From NCBI GenBank assembly GCA_023231005.1, contig JALNWG010000057.1:1-6465 (forward strand): a DNA stretch of 6,465 nt. The letters run 5' to 3'. Below the pieces are notes generated by a model. That model had not been told where the DNA came from, ran no database searches, and saw only the letters and a list, made by a program, of their open reading frames with translations. A program made the translations under genes and the position numbers. Source of the stretch: Bacteroidales bacterium. GTDB taxonomy: Bacteria > Bacteroidota > Bacteroidia > Bacteroidales > FEN-979. Each line of letters opens with the position of its first letter. Within the stretch, counting starts at the first letter, position 1. Shown piece by piece: positions 1 through 6,359 of the stretch.

Positions 1-204
1 CCTGCCTGGGGTTTTTATATCCGTCATGCTGGGAATATCACCTTTGATCATGTTACGCTTATATGTGACCGGAAGGATTACCGGACGGCAATCGTGATGG
101 ATGATGTTCAAACAGCCAGGTTTTCTGACTTGAAAGTTTCAGAACCTTCCTGGGATAAAAAACCGGTATTTACCTTCCGGTGTTCAGAAGTTGAATTAAA
201 GTGA
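1..204 (+). CDS. C-terminal end of a GH28-like glycoside hydrolase (partial)
   Basis: The open frame enters from the left edge and stops at TGA 202-204, giving the last 67 residues of a protein. The sequence contains GFYIRHAGNITFDHVTLIC followed by DYRTAIVMDDV and then FSDLKV. This is the repeating short-strand pattern of the last coils of a right-handed parallel beta-helix. The combination 'G-x-Y-x-R-H ... N-I-T-F ... R-x-A-I-V-x-D-D-V' is what I know from the C-terminal part of Bacteroidetes GH28 enzymes (polygalacturonase or rhamnogalacturonan hydrolase type), which act on pectic polymers. The catalytic Asp residues would lie upstream, outside the window, so activity and specificity cannot be judged. 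The gene is on the same strand as the GH38 gene and 75 bases upstream of it, which fits a CAZyme cluster. Another beta-helix family (a pectate lyase-like fold) is the main alternative. Confidence 0.68.
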   Translation, partial: PAWGFYIRHAGNITFDHVTLICDRKDYRTAIVMDDVQTARFSDLKVSEPSWDKKPVFTFRCSEVELK

Positions 205-217
205 TCCAGAGGAAGTC

Positions 218-240
218 CGGGAGTTCCGGTTCCCGTTTTT
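218..240 (+). terminator. Probable intrinsic terminator after the GH28-like gene
   Basis: Bases 218-224 (CGGGAGT) can pair with 229-235 (GTTCCCG) around a four-base loop (225-228). This gives five Watson-Crick pairs plus two G-U pairs, and it is followed directly by five T (236-240). It sits 13 bases after the stop codon of the upstream gene. The shape is that of a Rho-independent terminator, although the stem is short. It would uncouple or attenuate transcription into the GH38 gene, whose start is only 40 bases further on. Confidence 0.5.
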
Positions 241-279
241 CACACCGGATTCACATTAAACCAATTACATCTTACTGCT

Positions 280-3200
280 GTGAACAAAAATCGAATTATC
301 GCTTTGCTGTTTTTTCTGTTGGGGTGGTTCTCTATACTGGAGGCTCAAAACCTTAACCTGTTAACACCCGGCAATGGAGTGACTTTTGATGCCTCGTCGG
401 CTTATCCTGTTCCCCCGTCCAGAGGACGGCCTGCCAATATCGCACGGGAAGTTTACCAGATGCGTTGGGAATCTAACAACGAAAAAGAAGGTGCCTGGAT
501 TCGTGTGAAATGGGAGAAGGTGCAAACAATCAAAGAGTTGTGGATAATGACAAAGTCAAAGCCGTATGACATAGCTCTTGAACCTGATCAGAAGGATGGA
601 AAATATTCACTGCCACGAAAAGTCAAAATCTCATTCGCTGATGGAACAAGCATCGAAGCAGACCTTCGGATTGCCGACTATTTCCAGGTAATTACATTGC
701 CTGAACCCATTCGTACGAACCTGTTACAGCTTACCATTGAACAAATTTGGGAAGATTCGGGAGCAGAAAACACCGGTCTTTGTAAAGTAAAAGCCTTTGC
801 CGAATCACATCAGACTGATTTTGATATAAAGACATTCGAAATGTACGATGTAAAGAATGATTTACCCGTACAATCGGCGGAAGTGGAAATTGTCAATGCC
901 GGCCACTCTGTATGTGGCGCTCAACTGATCATCCGCCAAAACGGGAAGATATCTGGCATCGTTGATCTCGATGAAATTCCAGCCCATTCAGTGACAAAGC
1001 AACAGATCTGGATACCCACGCCATTCAACGAACGTAAAATAAGTTGTCAAATCAAATCCAAAGGCAATTGCTTCCCTGAAACACGGACCTTTACGCAAAA
1101 ACCATATCATAAAAATTATTTTGACGGAGGCGAAATTGATATTATTGCTTCCTGCCACAACGATTTAGGTTGGCTTGACACACAAGCCATAACCGCCGAT
1201 TACCGTGCCGATGTATTGATCGCACCCGCGCTGGACTTGATGAAAACTGATCCGGAATTCAAGTATACCATGGAATCGGTGGAATATCTCAAAGAATTTC
1301 TTATCCGCCATCCCGAACGTAAGGATGAGCTCATCCAGCGTGTTCGTGAGCAGCGTTTCGTTTTTGGTGCCAGTTACATTCAGAACCTGCAAGTACAGGT
1401 AGGCCAGGAAAAGCTGGTTCGTCAGTTTTATTACGGAAAACGCTGGATGAAAGAAACCTTTCCGGGGTGTGATACCCGTTTTTATATCAACACCGATGTC
1501 CCGGGAATGACCTATCAATTACCGCAAATCCTGAAAAAATCTGGTATTGATTTTATTATCCAGGGACGTTTCCCCTGGGGATTCTATTACTGGCAAGGTC
1601 TTGATGGTACCACCATCCCGATGTTCGCATTCCGGTATGGATCTGATTCCCGCCTGATGAATCCCACAAACAATACCGGATACCTGAAATTCCTGAATGA
1701 ACGGGAGTATTACTACAAACCCCGTCAACTTCCTAAATCGATGTTATACGATTTCAATTCCGACTATCTGCCTCCATGTCCCGCCCTTATTCCCTTTGCA
1801 AAGAATCAGAATATCTCGATGGAGAAATTCGCCAACAAATGGAACAGTCATTTTAACAATGAGCCTGAAAAACAGATCACTCCGCCTAAAATTCTATTTG
1901 TTGAGCCAAATGAAGCATTAAAAAAGTTTTTCGGTCATGGGGAATTGAACATTGAAACCCTGAAAGGCGACTGGCCCATGTCGTGGGCTTATTATGATGA
2001 ACCAGGACATCGTGACGGATTGCTGATGGGACGAAAAGGGCACAATGCTTTGCTGAAAGCCGAGGGCCTTTTTGCCAATCTGAATGTCATCGACTCTCAG
2101 ATCACCTATCCACAGCATCAATTTGACGAAGGTTGGCTGGCCAACTGTTGGCCTGATCACGGTTGGGGCGGGAACCGCGGAATTATTGGCGACCAGGTTT
2201 GCGTTGATTCATATTCCAGATCACTCAACATTGGAGAATCGCTTGTTGATACTGCTCAAAAACTATTGCTGAACCTTGTCCCCCGGGGAACTTCGACACA
2301 AATTCCGGTGGTAGTTTATAACTCAAGCAGTTGGACCCGGAGCGATCTGGTTACCTGCAAAATCAGCTATCCGGCAAACTGGAAAGGGCTGAAACTGAAA
2401 GATTCCAACGGCAATGAGGTTACCTGTGAACGCATCAGCCATTCTCCCGATAAGCAGGAAATAGAACTGGCTCTGTTGGTTACCGATGTTCCTTCGATAG
2501 GTTATAAAACGTATTACGCTTGTGAAGCAAATGACTATCCTCAGGGATACAACGAAACGAAAGGTGATTCAATAGAAAACGACTGTATCAAGGTGAAATT
2601 CGGTGCGGGAGGTATCACCGAATTATTCGACAAAATGAAAAAGCTGGAAGTGCTTAAAACTGACAAATTTTTTGGCGGAGAAGTCATCCAGTTGGAGGCA
2701 CCAACCGTGGCCTGGGAAAATCAGGAACCGGTGACCATGAACGACTTCGACAAAACCAGCCTGCATGAATTTAAAACCATCCGTGCTGTTGAAAGCCCGC
2801 TTCGATATATCATTGAAAAAGAGGCCCAAATGAAATACTTCACCTTACGCGAACGGTTTATCCTGAACAAACATTCCCGCGAGTTGATCGTTGAAGCCGA
2901 TGTGCTGAACTGGACCGGCGAAAAAGCCAGGGAGTTGCGCATCGTTTTCCCGGTGAACATGGACAAATCCTTCGACGCGACCTACGATGTACCCTTTGGC
3001 CGTGTGGAGATGAACCGCGACAACGTGGATTATTCCTATCTGCCGGATAATTACGAATGCCAGTTTGTAGCTGATCGTTATGGGCGAAAAGACTTGCCAT
3101 TCAGAGAAGCCATCAACTGGGTGGATGTTTCCACAGGAAATTACAAAGGCAATGGCTGCCTGTTTGCTTCCGACATGACCGTTCATCTGTTCCGCGACGA

Positions 3201-3729
3201 AACAGCCGATCCGGTAGATTATCCGGTTGTTCAGCACGTATTGCTCGCCACCCGTGAAAGTTTCGGATGGAACCCGAAATATTCATTTACCCAGCAAGGA
3301 TCTCATAGCTACCGCATGGCATTATACCCGCACGATGGAAACTGGCGGTTTGCTTATCAGGCAGGAATGGCATTTAACAATCCTCTGACTGCATTTTGCG
3401 GAAAAGCAGAAGCCGGATTCCAGGCAGCAACCCGCACAGAACCTGCCCTGCTCCCCGTTTCAAAAAGCTTCCTGAGCGTAGAACCTGCCAACATCATGGT
3501 CTCAACCATGAAAAAAGCCGAAGATGGTCGTGGAACAGTCATCCGGTTTTACGAAGCGGAAGGGCGGTACACCAAAGCAAAGATTACCGGAGTTAAACCA
3601 TTTACCAGGGCTTTTTTAACCGACATGCTGGAATACAACATCCATGAGCTTCCGGTGAATGTCGACGGGAGTGTGGAAATATCCGTAAAACCGTACGAGA
3701 TCATTACCCTGCGAACTTACACGGAATAA
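280..3729 (+). CDS. Secreted GH38-family glycoside hydrolase (alpha-mannosidase-like), complete
   Basis: This 1149-residue protein starts at GTG. There is no in-frame ATG between the preceding stop (202-204) and this codon, and it places a signal peptide at residues 1-22 (basic MNKNR, hydrophobic core, cleavage likely at EA|QN). There is no clear Shine-Dalgarno, as is usual in Bacteroidetes. Residues about 25-175 look like a discoidin/F5-8-type-C beta-sandwich, and about 180-275 like a second beta-sandwich. The GH38 catalytic domain starts near 284. HNDLGW (293-298) supplies H293 and D295. NTDVPG (404-409) supplies D406, in the place of the nucleophile/zinc ligand. A helical segment (about 580-665) contains WPDHGWGG with H627, in the place of the fourth zinc ligand. 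The remainder matches the GH38 C-terminal beta domains and ends in the typical KPYEIITLR. GH38 enzymes are zinc-dependent retaining alpha-mannosidases, but this one diverges from the classical motifs, so the substrate is uncertain. It probably acts in the periplasm. Confidence 0.88.
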   Translation: MNKNRIIALLFFLLGWFSILEAQNLNLLTPGNGVTFDASSAYPVPPSRGRPANIAREVYQMRWESNNEKEGAWIRVKWEKVQTIKELWIMTKSKPYDIALEPDQKDGKYSLPRKVKISFADGTSIEADLRIADYFQVITLPEPIRTNLLQLTIEQIWEDSGAENTGLCKVKAFAESHQTDFDIKTFEMYDVKNDLPVQSAEVEIVNAGHSVCGAQLIIRQNGKISGIVDLDEIPAHSVTKQQIWIPTPFNERKISCQIKSKGNCFPETRTFTQKPYHKNYFDGGEIDIIASCHNDLGWLDTQAITADYRADVLIAPALDLMKTDPEFKYTMESVEYLKEFLIRHPERKDELIQRVREQRFVFGASYIQNLQVQVGQEKLVRQFYYGKRWMKETFPGCDTRFYINTDVPGMTYQLPQILKKSGIDFIIQGRFPWGFYYWQGLDGTTIPMFAFRYGSDSRLMNPTNNTGYLKFLNEREYYYKPRQLPKSMLYDFNSDYLPPCPALIPFAKNQNISMEKFANKWNSHFNNEPEKQITPPKILFVEPNEALKKFFGHGELNIETLKGDWPMSWAYYDEPGHRDGLLMGRKGHNALLKAEGLFANLNVIDSQITYPQHQFDEGWLANCWPDHGWGGNRGIIGDQVCVDSYSRSLNIGESLVDTAQKLLLNLVPRGTSTQIPVVVYNSSSWTRSDLVTCKISYPANWKGLKLKDSNGNEVTCERISHSPDKQEIELALLVTDVPSIGYKTYYACEANDYPQGYNETKGDSIENDCIKVKFGAGGITELFDKMKKLEVLKTDKFFGGEVIQLEAPTVAWENQEPVTMNDFDKTSLHEFKTIRAVESPLRYIIEKEAQMKYFTLRERFILNKHSRELIVEADVLNWTGEKARELRIVFPVNMDKSFDATYDVPFGRVEMNRDNVDYSYLPDNYECQFVADRYGRKDLPFREAINWVDVSTGNYKGNGCLFASDMTVHLFRDETADPVDYPVVQHVLLATRESFGWNPKYSFTQQGSHSYRMALYPHDGNWRFAYQAGMAFNNPLTAFCGKAEAGFQAATRTEPALLPVSKSFLSVEPANIMVSTMKKAEDGRGTVIRFYEAEGRYTKAKITGVKPFTRAFLTDMLEYNIHELPVNVDGSVEISVKPYEIITLRTYTE

Positions 3730-3744
3730 CCCCATATAAAAATC

Positions 3745-4683
3745 GGCTCTTTATAATTTCGAGTGGGTAACATAATAAGGATTGATTTTACCAAAGTCGA
3801 GTTTACCAGTAAGGAGATAAATTATTGCTTTGATTGTATCAGTTCTTTTATAACCTCTTGCTTTAGCTTTAGCAGCTTGGAAAATAGAATTAAAACCTTC
3901 CAATATTCCGTTACTGATTTTATAGAAAATCCAGTTGACAACTCCATGCCAATGCCTTTGAATAGTGTAAGCTGGCTTCTTTTATAGGCTGGATACGACA
4001 ATGAGTCGCCCAGAAGTACCACTTACGGAGAAGTTTATCAAAGATTTCAGCAGTGGGAGCTTCGTAGATTCCCTGATCATCAATGCTTTCATGGTTTTCA
4101 GGTTAAGTCCACTGAGCTGAATTTCTTCAAGACGTTGATTCTGCCATTCACTCAGATTACATCTGTTTTCAAGGAAAATGTATTTGGAGTTTTTCAGGAT
4201 TGGGTTGTTTGCCACTTCCGCTTTACGAACCTTATCAACCGCCTCATTTATCACTTTGGTAACATGAAATCGGTCAAACACAATGTCAGCATTCGGCAAG
4301 TTTTCTTCAACACCAAGTATAAATGCAGGGGACATATCACAAGAGATCTGACTGATTTGATCTGCATTCCCATTGTGGGCTATGAGGTCATCTACAAAAT
4401 CAGCAACCACTTTATTGTCTCTGCCCTCGGTAACAAATATGGTTCTTTTCTCCTCCAGATCAACAAATAATGAAACGTAGTCATGACCCTTGCGAACAGC
4501 TTTCTCATCAACCCCAACCACTTCGACTGAAGAAAAATCCTCACAAGCACGAGCTGTCTCGGTATAAGCCTTAATCATCTTCCAAAGTTTGTGGTCGTAA
4601 ACACTCAACAATTGACTGACCTGATGAACCGGCATGACTTTTACCAACTCCAAGATCAAAGCCTCAAACAACACCACCAACAT
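3745..4683 (-). mobile_element. Degenerate ISL3-family insertion sequence, one end missing
   Basis: The left boundary is placed at GGCTCTTTATAATTTCGAG (from 3745), which runs into the end of the transposase (stop at 3751-3753). In ISL3 elements the transposase typically ends close to the terminal inverted repeat. No inverted copy of this end is found near 4680 or anywhere else to the right. The other end, together with the N-terminal third of the transposase, is therefore gone. The right boundary is set where transposase homology stops and RHS homology on the opposite strand begins, within about ten bases of 4683. No target-site duplication can be recognised. The element starts 15 bases after the GH38 stop codon and is convergent with that gene. 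Confidence 0.75.
3751..4683 (-). pseudogene. ISL3-family DDE transposase, 5'-truncated with two frameshifts
   Basis: The longest intact piece is 3982-4683 (233 residues). It has the first catalytic Asp in VVGVDEKAVRKGH (D59) and the second in SCDMSPAF (D116), followed by ADIVFDRFHV, all typical of ISL3 transposases (DDE_Tnp_ISL3). Near 4070 homology moves to another frame, reading IYEAPTAEIFDKLLRKWYFW and then ATHCRIQPIKEA. Near 3973 it returns to the first frame, reading YTIQRHWHGVVNWIF, then NGILEGFNS with the catalytic Glu (codon 3898-3900), then KARGYK and a normal end VTHSKL (stop 3751-3753). The two shifts cancel (about -1 and +1). The N-terminal zinc-finger and helix-turn-helix part (roughly 130 residues in relatives) is absent. 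The ATG at 4683 is an internal Met or a junction artefact. ISL3 elements are not known to need frameshifting, so I read this as decay; the product would be inactive. Confidence 0.85.
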
Positions 4684-5087
4684 TTGCAGAGGTTGATAAT
4701 CTTCATTACCAGTATGAAGGGAATCAACTAAAGTCGGTTAATGATGCAACGACGGTTCCCTGCGCAGGAATCGATTTTCGTGATAATAATTCAGTAAGCA
4801 ATGACGAATATGGATATGATGCTAATGGGAACTTGGTTCGCGATGACAATAAAGGAATTGTATCGATTTCATACAACTATTTGAATCAACCTGAAGAGAT
4901 CGTTTTAGTCGGGGGAAATAAAATTGTTTATCTTTACGATGCCATTGGCAACAAGCTTTGTAAGAAGATTATGAAGGACAACGTTGTTCAGAACACAACA
5001 GATTATTCAGGTAGCTTTATTTATGAAACCGGTTCGAGTGGAGGACGTGTATTATTGTTTGGGGGTACCGGTTCAGGCCGATTATGA
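4684..5087 (+). pseudogene. RHS-repeat protein fragment (5'-truncated, ends in a frameshift)
   Basis: The frame with codons starting at 4686 is open from the IS junction to TGA 5085-5087. It reads VDNLHYQYEGNQLKSVNDA, later YDANGNLVRDDNKGI, SISYNYLNQPEEIVL, and YLYDAIGNKLCKKI. These are YD-type RHS repeats in the Bacteroidetes style ('YdyDaNGN..., YNyLNlP..., YDAtGnKL'). The reading extends upstream of the first available start (TTG at 4833), so it is the middle of a gene, not a small gene of its own. The thousands of bases of RHS shell that should precede it are absent, replaced by the ISL3 remnant. Good homology ends at GGRVLLFGG. The following G tract (5061-5065) looks one base short, because YRFRP, expected next in relatives, lies in another frame (5066-5080). 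RHS proteins are large secreted or surface polymorphic toxins with a cocoon-like repeat shell. Confidence 0.8.
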
Positions 5088-6006
5088 CCCGCAAATTGGC
5101 CGCTGGCATGTAACAGACCCGGCGAACCAGTATTTCAGTCCTTATTTGGCCATGGGCAACAACCCGGTAAATTCAATCGACCCTACAGGATGTGAAAACA
5201 GAGGCGGATCCCGGATTCCCATGGATGGTTATCAAAGAATGGCAACTTTCCATCAGGCCTATCAAGATTGGTTGAATAATGGTGGAAAAGGACAATATGG
5301 ATGGTCATATGGCAATGGACAAACTGAACAAGACCCAGTTAATGGATCCGGGGGGAATGGGAAAGTACAATTCTATGTCAGTGATGGAAAAATTGTTGGG
5401 GTTGATTCGGGTGAGGGATGGATGTCGGCTGGTTTTAAGGCTGTTAACAATTTTATCCCTCAAGATGGAGTTGGCGCTTCTTTAATAAAAAATGGAGGAG
5501 AATGGGGCACACTCGCTTTGGCATGGGAATGGACATACGACCCAATTCTTACACCGAATCCATTTAAAACATCAATATCATATGGTAAATTTAAACCATA
5601 TAAGCCCTCATCCACTGAAGGGAAGCGTTACTTTGAAGAAACATGGCGTTTACCTGATTATAAAAAAGGGAATGACACTCGTTATCCTGGAATTAATATT
5701 TACAAAGATGCTCAAAGAGGTTATACTATCCCATGGGAAGGTATTCATGTACCTAACAATGCCTCAGAGGCATACATTCAACATGAATATGGACATTATC
5801 TAATATATCAATTGTATGGTCCTGAATATTATATACATGTAATTGCGAAAAGTGGTTGGAGTGCTATTTTTAACAATAATTATGAACACATGAGAATCTC
5901 TGTTGAACTTGAAGCGACAACAATAGCTCATGATTTCTTTGGTCGCCATTCACTTCTAAATAATAATAGTTGGCCTACTTATTACAATTTACAAATAAAA
6001 AAATGA
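4984..6006 (+). CDS. RHS core box plus C-terminal zincin (HEYGH) module, 5'-truncated
   Basis: The frame is open for 340 codons from ATG 4984, but the first 33 residues are an out-of-frame reading of the preceding RHS repeat and carry no homology. Meaningful sequence starts at 5083 with YDPQIGRWHVTDP and then SPYLAMGNNPVNSIDPTG (residues 34-69), the conserved RHS-associated core motif that marks the start of the variable tip. A Gly/Asn-rich linker follows (about 70-140). The tip ends in GYTIPWEGIHVPNN and then IQHEYGHYLIYQLYGP, where HEYGH (267-271, codons 5782-5796) is an HExxH zinc-metalloprotease motif. E308 or E310 (SVELEA) is a possible third ligand. I infer a zincin-type toxin or protease domain. 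Between the repeats and the core, the usual stretch with 'DHLGN' is missing, so the gene is probably a pseudogene upstream with an intact 3' domain. The stop overlaps the next gene's start (ATGA). Confidence 0.75.
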   Translation: MFRTQQIIQVALFMKPVRVEDVYYCLGVPVQADYDPQIGRWHVTDPANQYFSPYLAMGNNPVNSIDPTGCENRGGSRIPMDGYQRMATFHQAYQDWLNNGGKGQYGWSYGNGQTEQDPVNGSGGNGKVQFYVSDGKIVGVDSGEGWMSAGFKAVNNFIPQDGVGASLIKNGGEWGTLALAWEWTYDPILTPNPFKTSISYGKFKPYKPSSTEGKRYFEETWRLPDYKKGNDTRYPGINIYKDAQRGYTIPWEGIHVPNNASEAYIQHEYGHYLIYQLYGPEYYIHVIAKSGWSAIFNNNYEHMRISVELEATTIAHDFFGRHSLLNNNSWPTYYNLQIKK

Positions 6007-6359
6007 GAAAGTATTATTTCATATTAACCATTTTGGTTATTACTATTTCATGCGATCCAAAACCTGATTGCAGATTAAAAGTTATAAATAATCAGAATGA
6101 AAAAATATACATATTGGCTGATTATGATACTGATGTAATTAATAGTCAAATACAAAAAAAGGTTTTTGACTTCTATTATAGAGTCTCATATGGGAAGGAT
6201 ACAGTTTTTCCAAGCTCAAAAATAATATCACCATCTGATAGCACTAATTATTGTTTAGAACCATGGGATGTTACTAATGGTGAAAAATTGGAAAGAGGTA
6301 TTTACCTATATGTATTTAACTTTGATACATTATTATTTTCTTTAGGTATAGGCGCTTAG
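6003..6359 (+). CDS. Small lipoprotein, candidate immunity partner of the RHS tip, probably 3'-truncated
   Basis: I place the start at ATG 6003-6005, overlapping the TGA of the RHS frame (6004-6006). An earlier in-frame start exists at 5970, inside the RHS gene, but would bury the signal peptide. From 6003 the product is 118 residues, with MRKYYFILTILVITISC as a lipoprotein signal peptide and C17 as the lipidated residue. The mature part begins DPKPDC and continues as a small soluble beta-rich-looking domain (CRLKVINNQNEKIYILADYD). I do not recognise a named family, though small lipoproteins of this kind occur directly after RHS genes in Bacteroidetes. The ATGA coupling and position suggest an immunity or accessory protein; this is inference. 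The end, YVFNFDTLLFSLGIGA, looks truncated, because the last codons probably derive from the adjacent IS. Base composition is very AT-rich (15 G+C in the 60 bases from 6061). Confidence 0.7.
   Translation: MRKYYFILTILVITISCDPKPDCRLKVINNQNEKIYILADYDTDVINSQIQKKVFDFYYRVSYGKDTVFPSSKIISPSDSTNYCLEPWDVTNGEKLERGIYLYVFNFDTLLFSLGIGA

Noticed and set aside
2845..3237. Minus-strand reading frame of 130 codons inside the GH38 gene.
   Set aside because: The opposite strand is an uninterrupted 1149-residue GH38 frame with domain homology. This is a shadow of its codon pattern.
3735..3755. TATAAA ... TTTATA inverted repeat just after the GH38 stop, as a possible terminator.
   Set aside because: It is an AT-only six-base stem with no T-tract, and its right arm lies inside the putative IS end. 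It is too weak to call.
3982..4080. Programmed ribosomal frameshifting in the ISL3 transposase.
   Set aside because: ISL3 elements normally encode the transposase in one frame, no slippery heptamer is seen at the shift sites, and the N-terminus is missing too. Decay is the simpler explanation.
4135..4470. Plus-strand reading frame of 111 codons opposite the ISL3 transposase.
   Set aside because: It is antisense to clear transposase coding sequence and has no recognisable motifs. It is a shadow frame.
5028..5074. Direct repeat ACCGGTTC at 5028-5035 and 5067-5074, as deletion endpoints or an attachment site.
   Set aside because: Eight bases can recur by chance, and neither copy falls exactly at the inferred RHS deletion joint near 5080.
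5970..6002. Upstream in-frame start for the lipoprotein at 5970.
   Set aside because: It would add 11 residues overlapping the RHS tip and place a polar stretch before the lipoprotein signal peptide. ATG 6003 gives a textbook lipobox and ATGA coupling.
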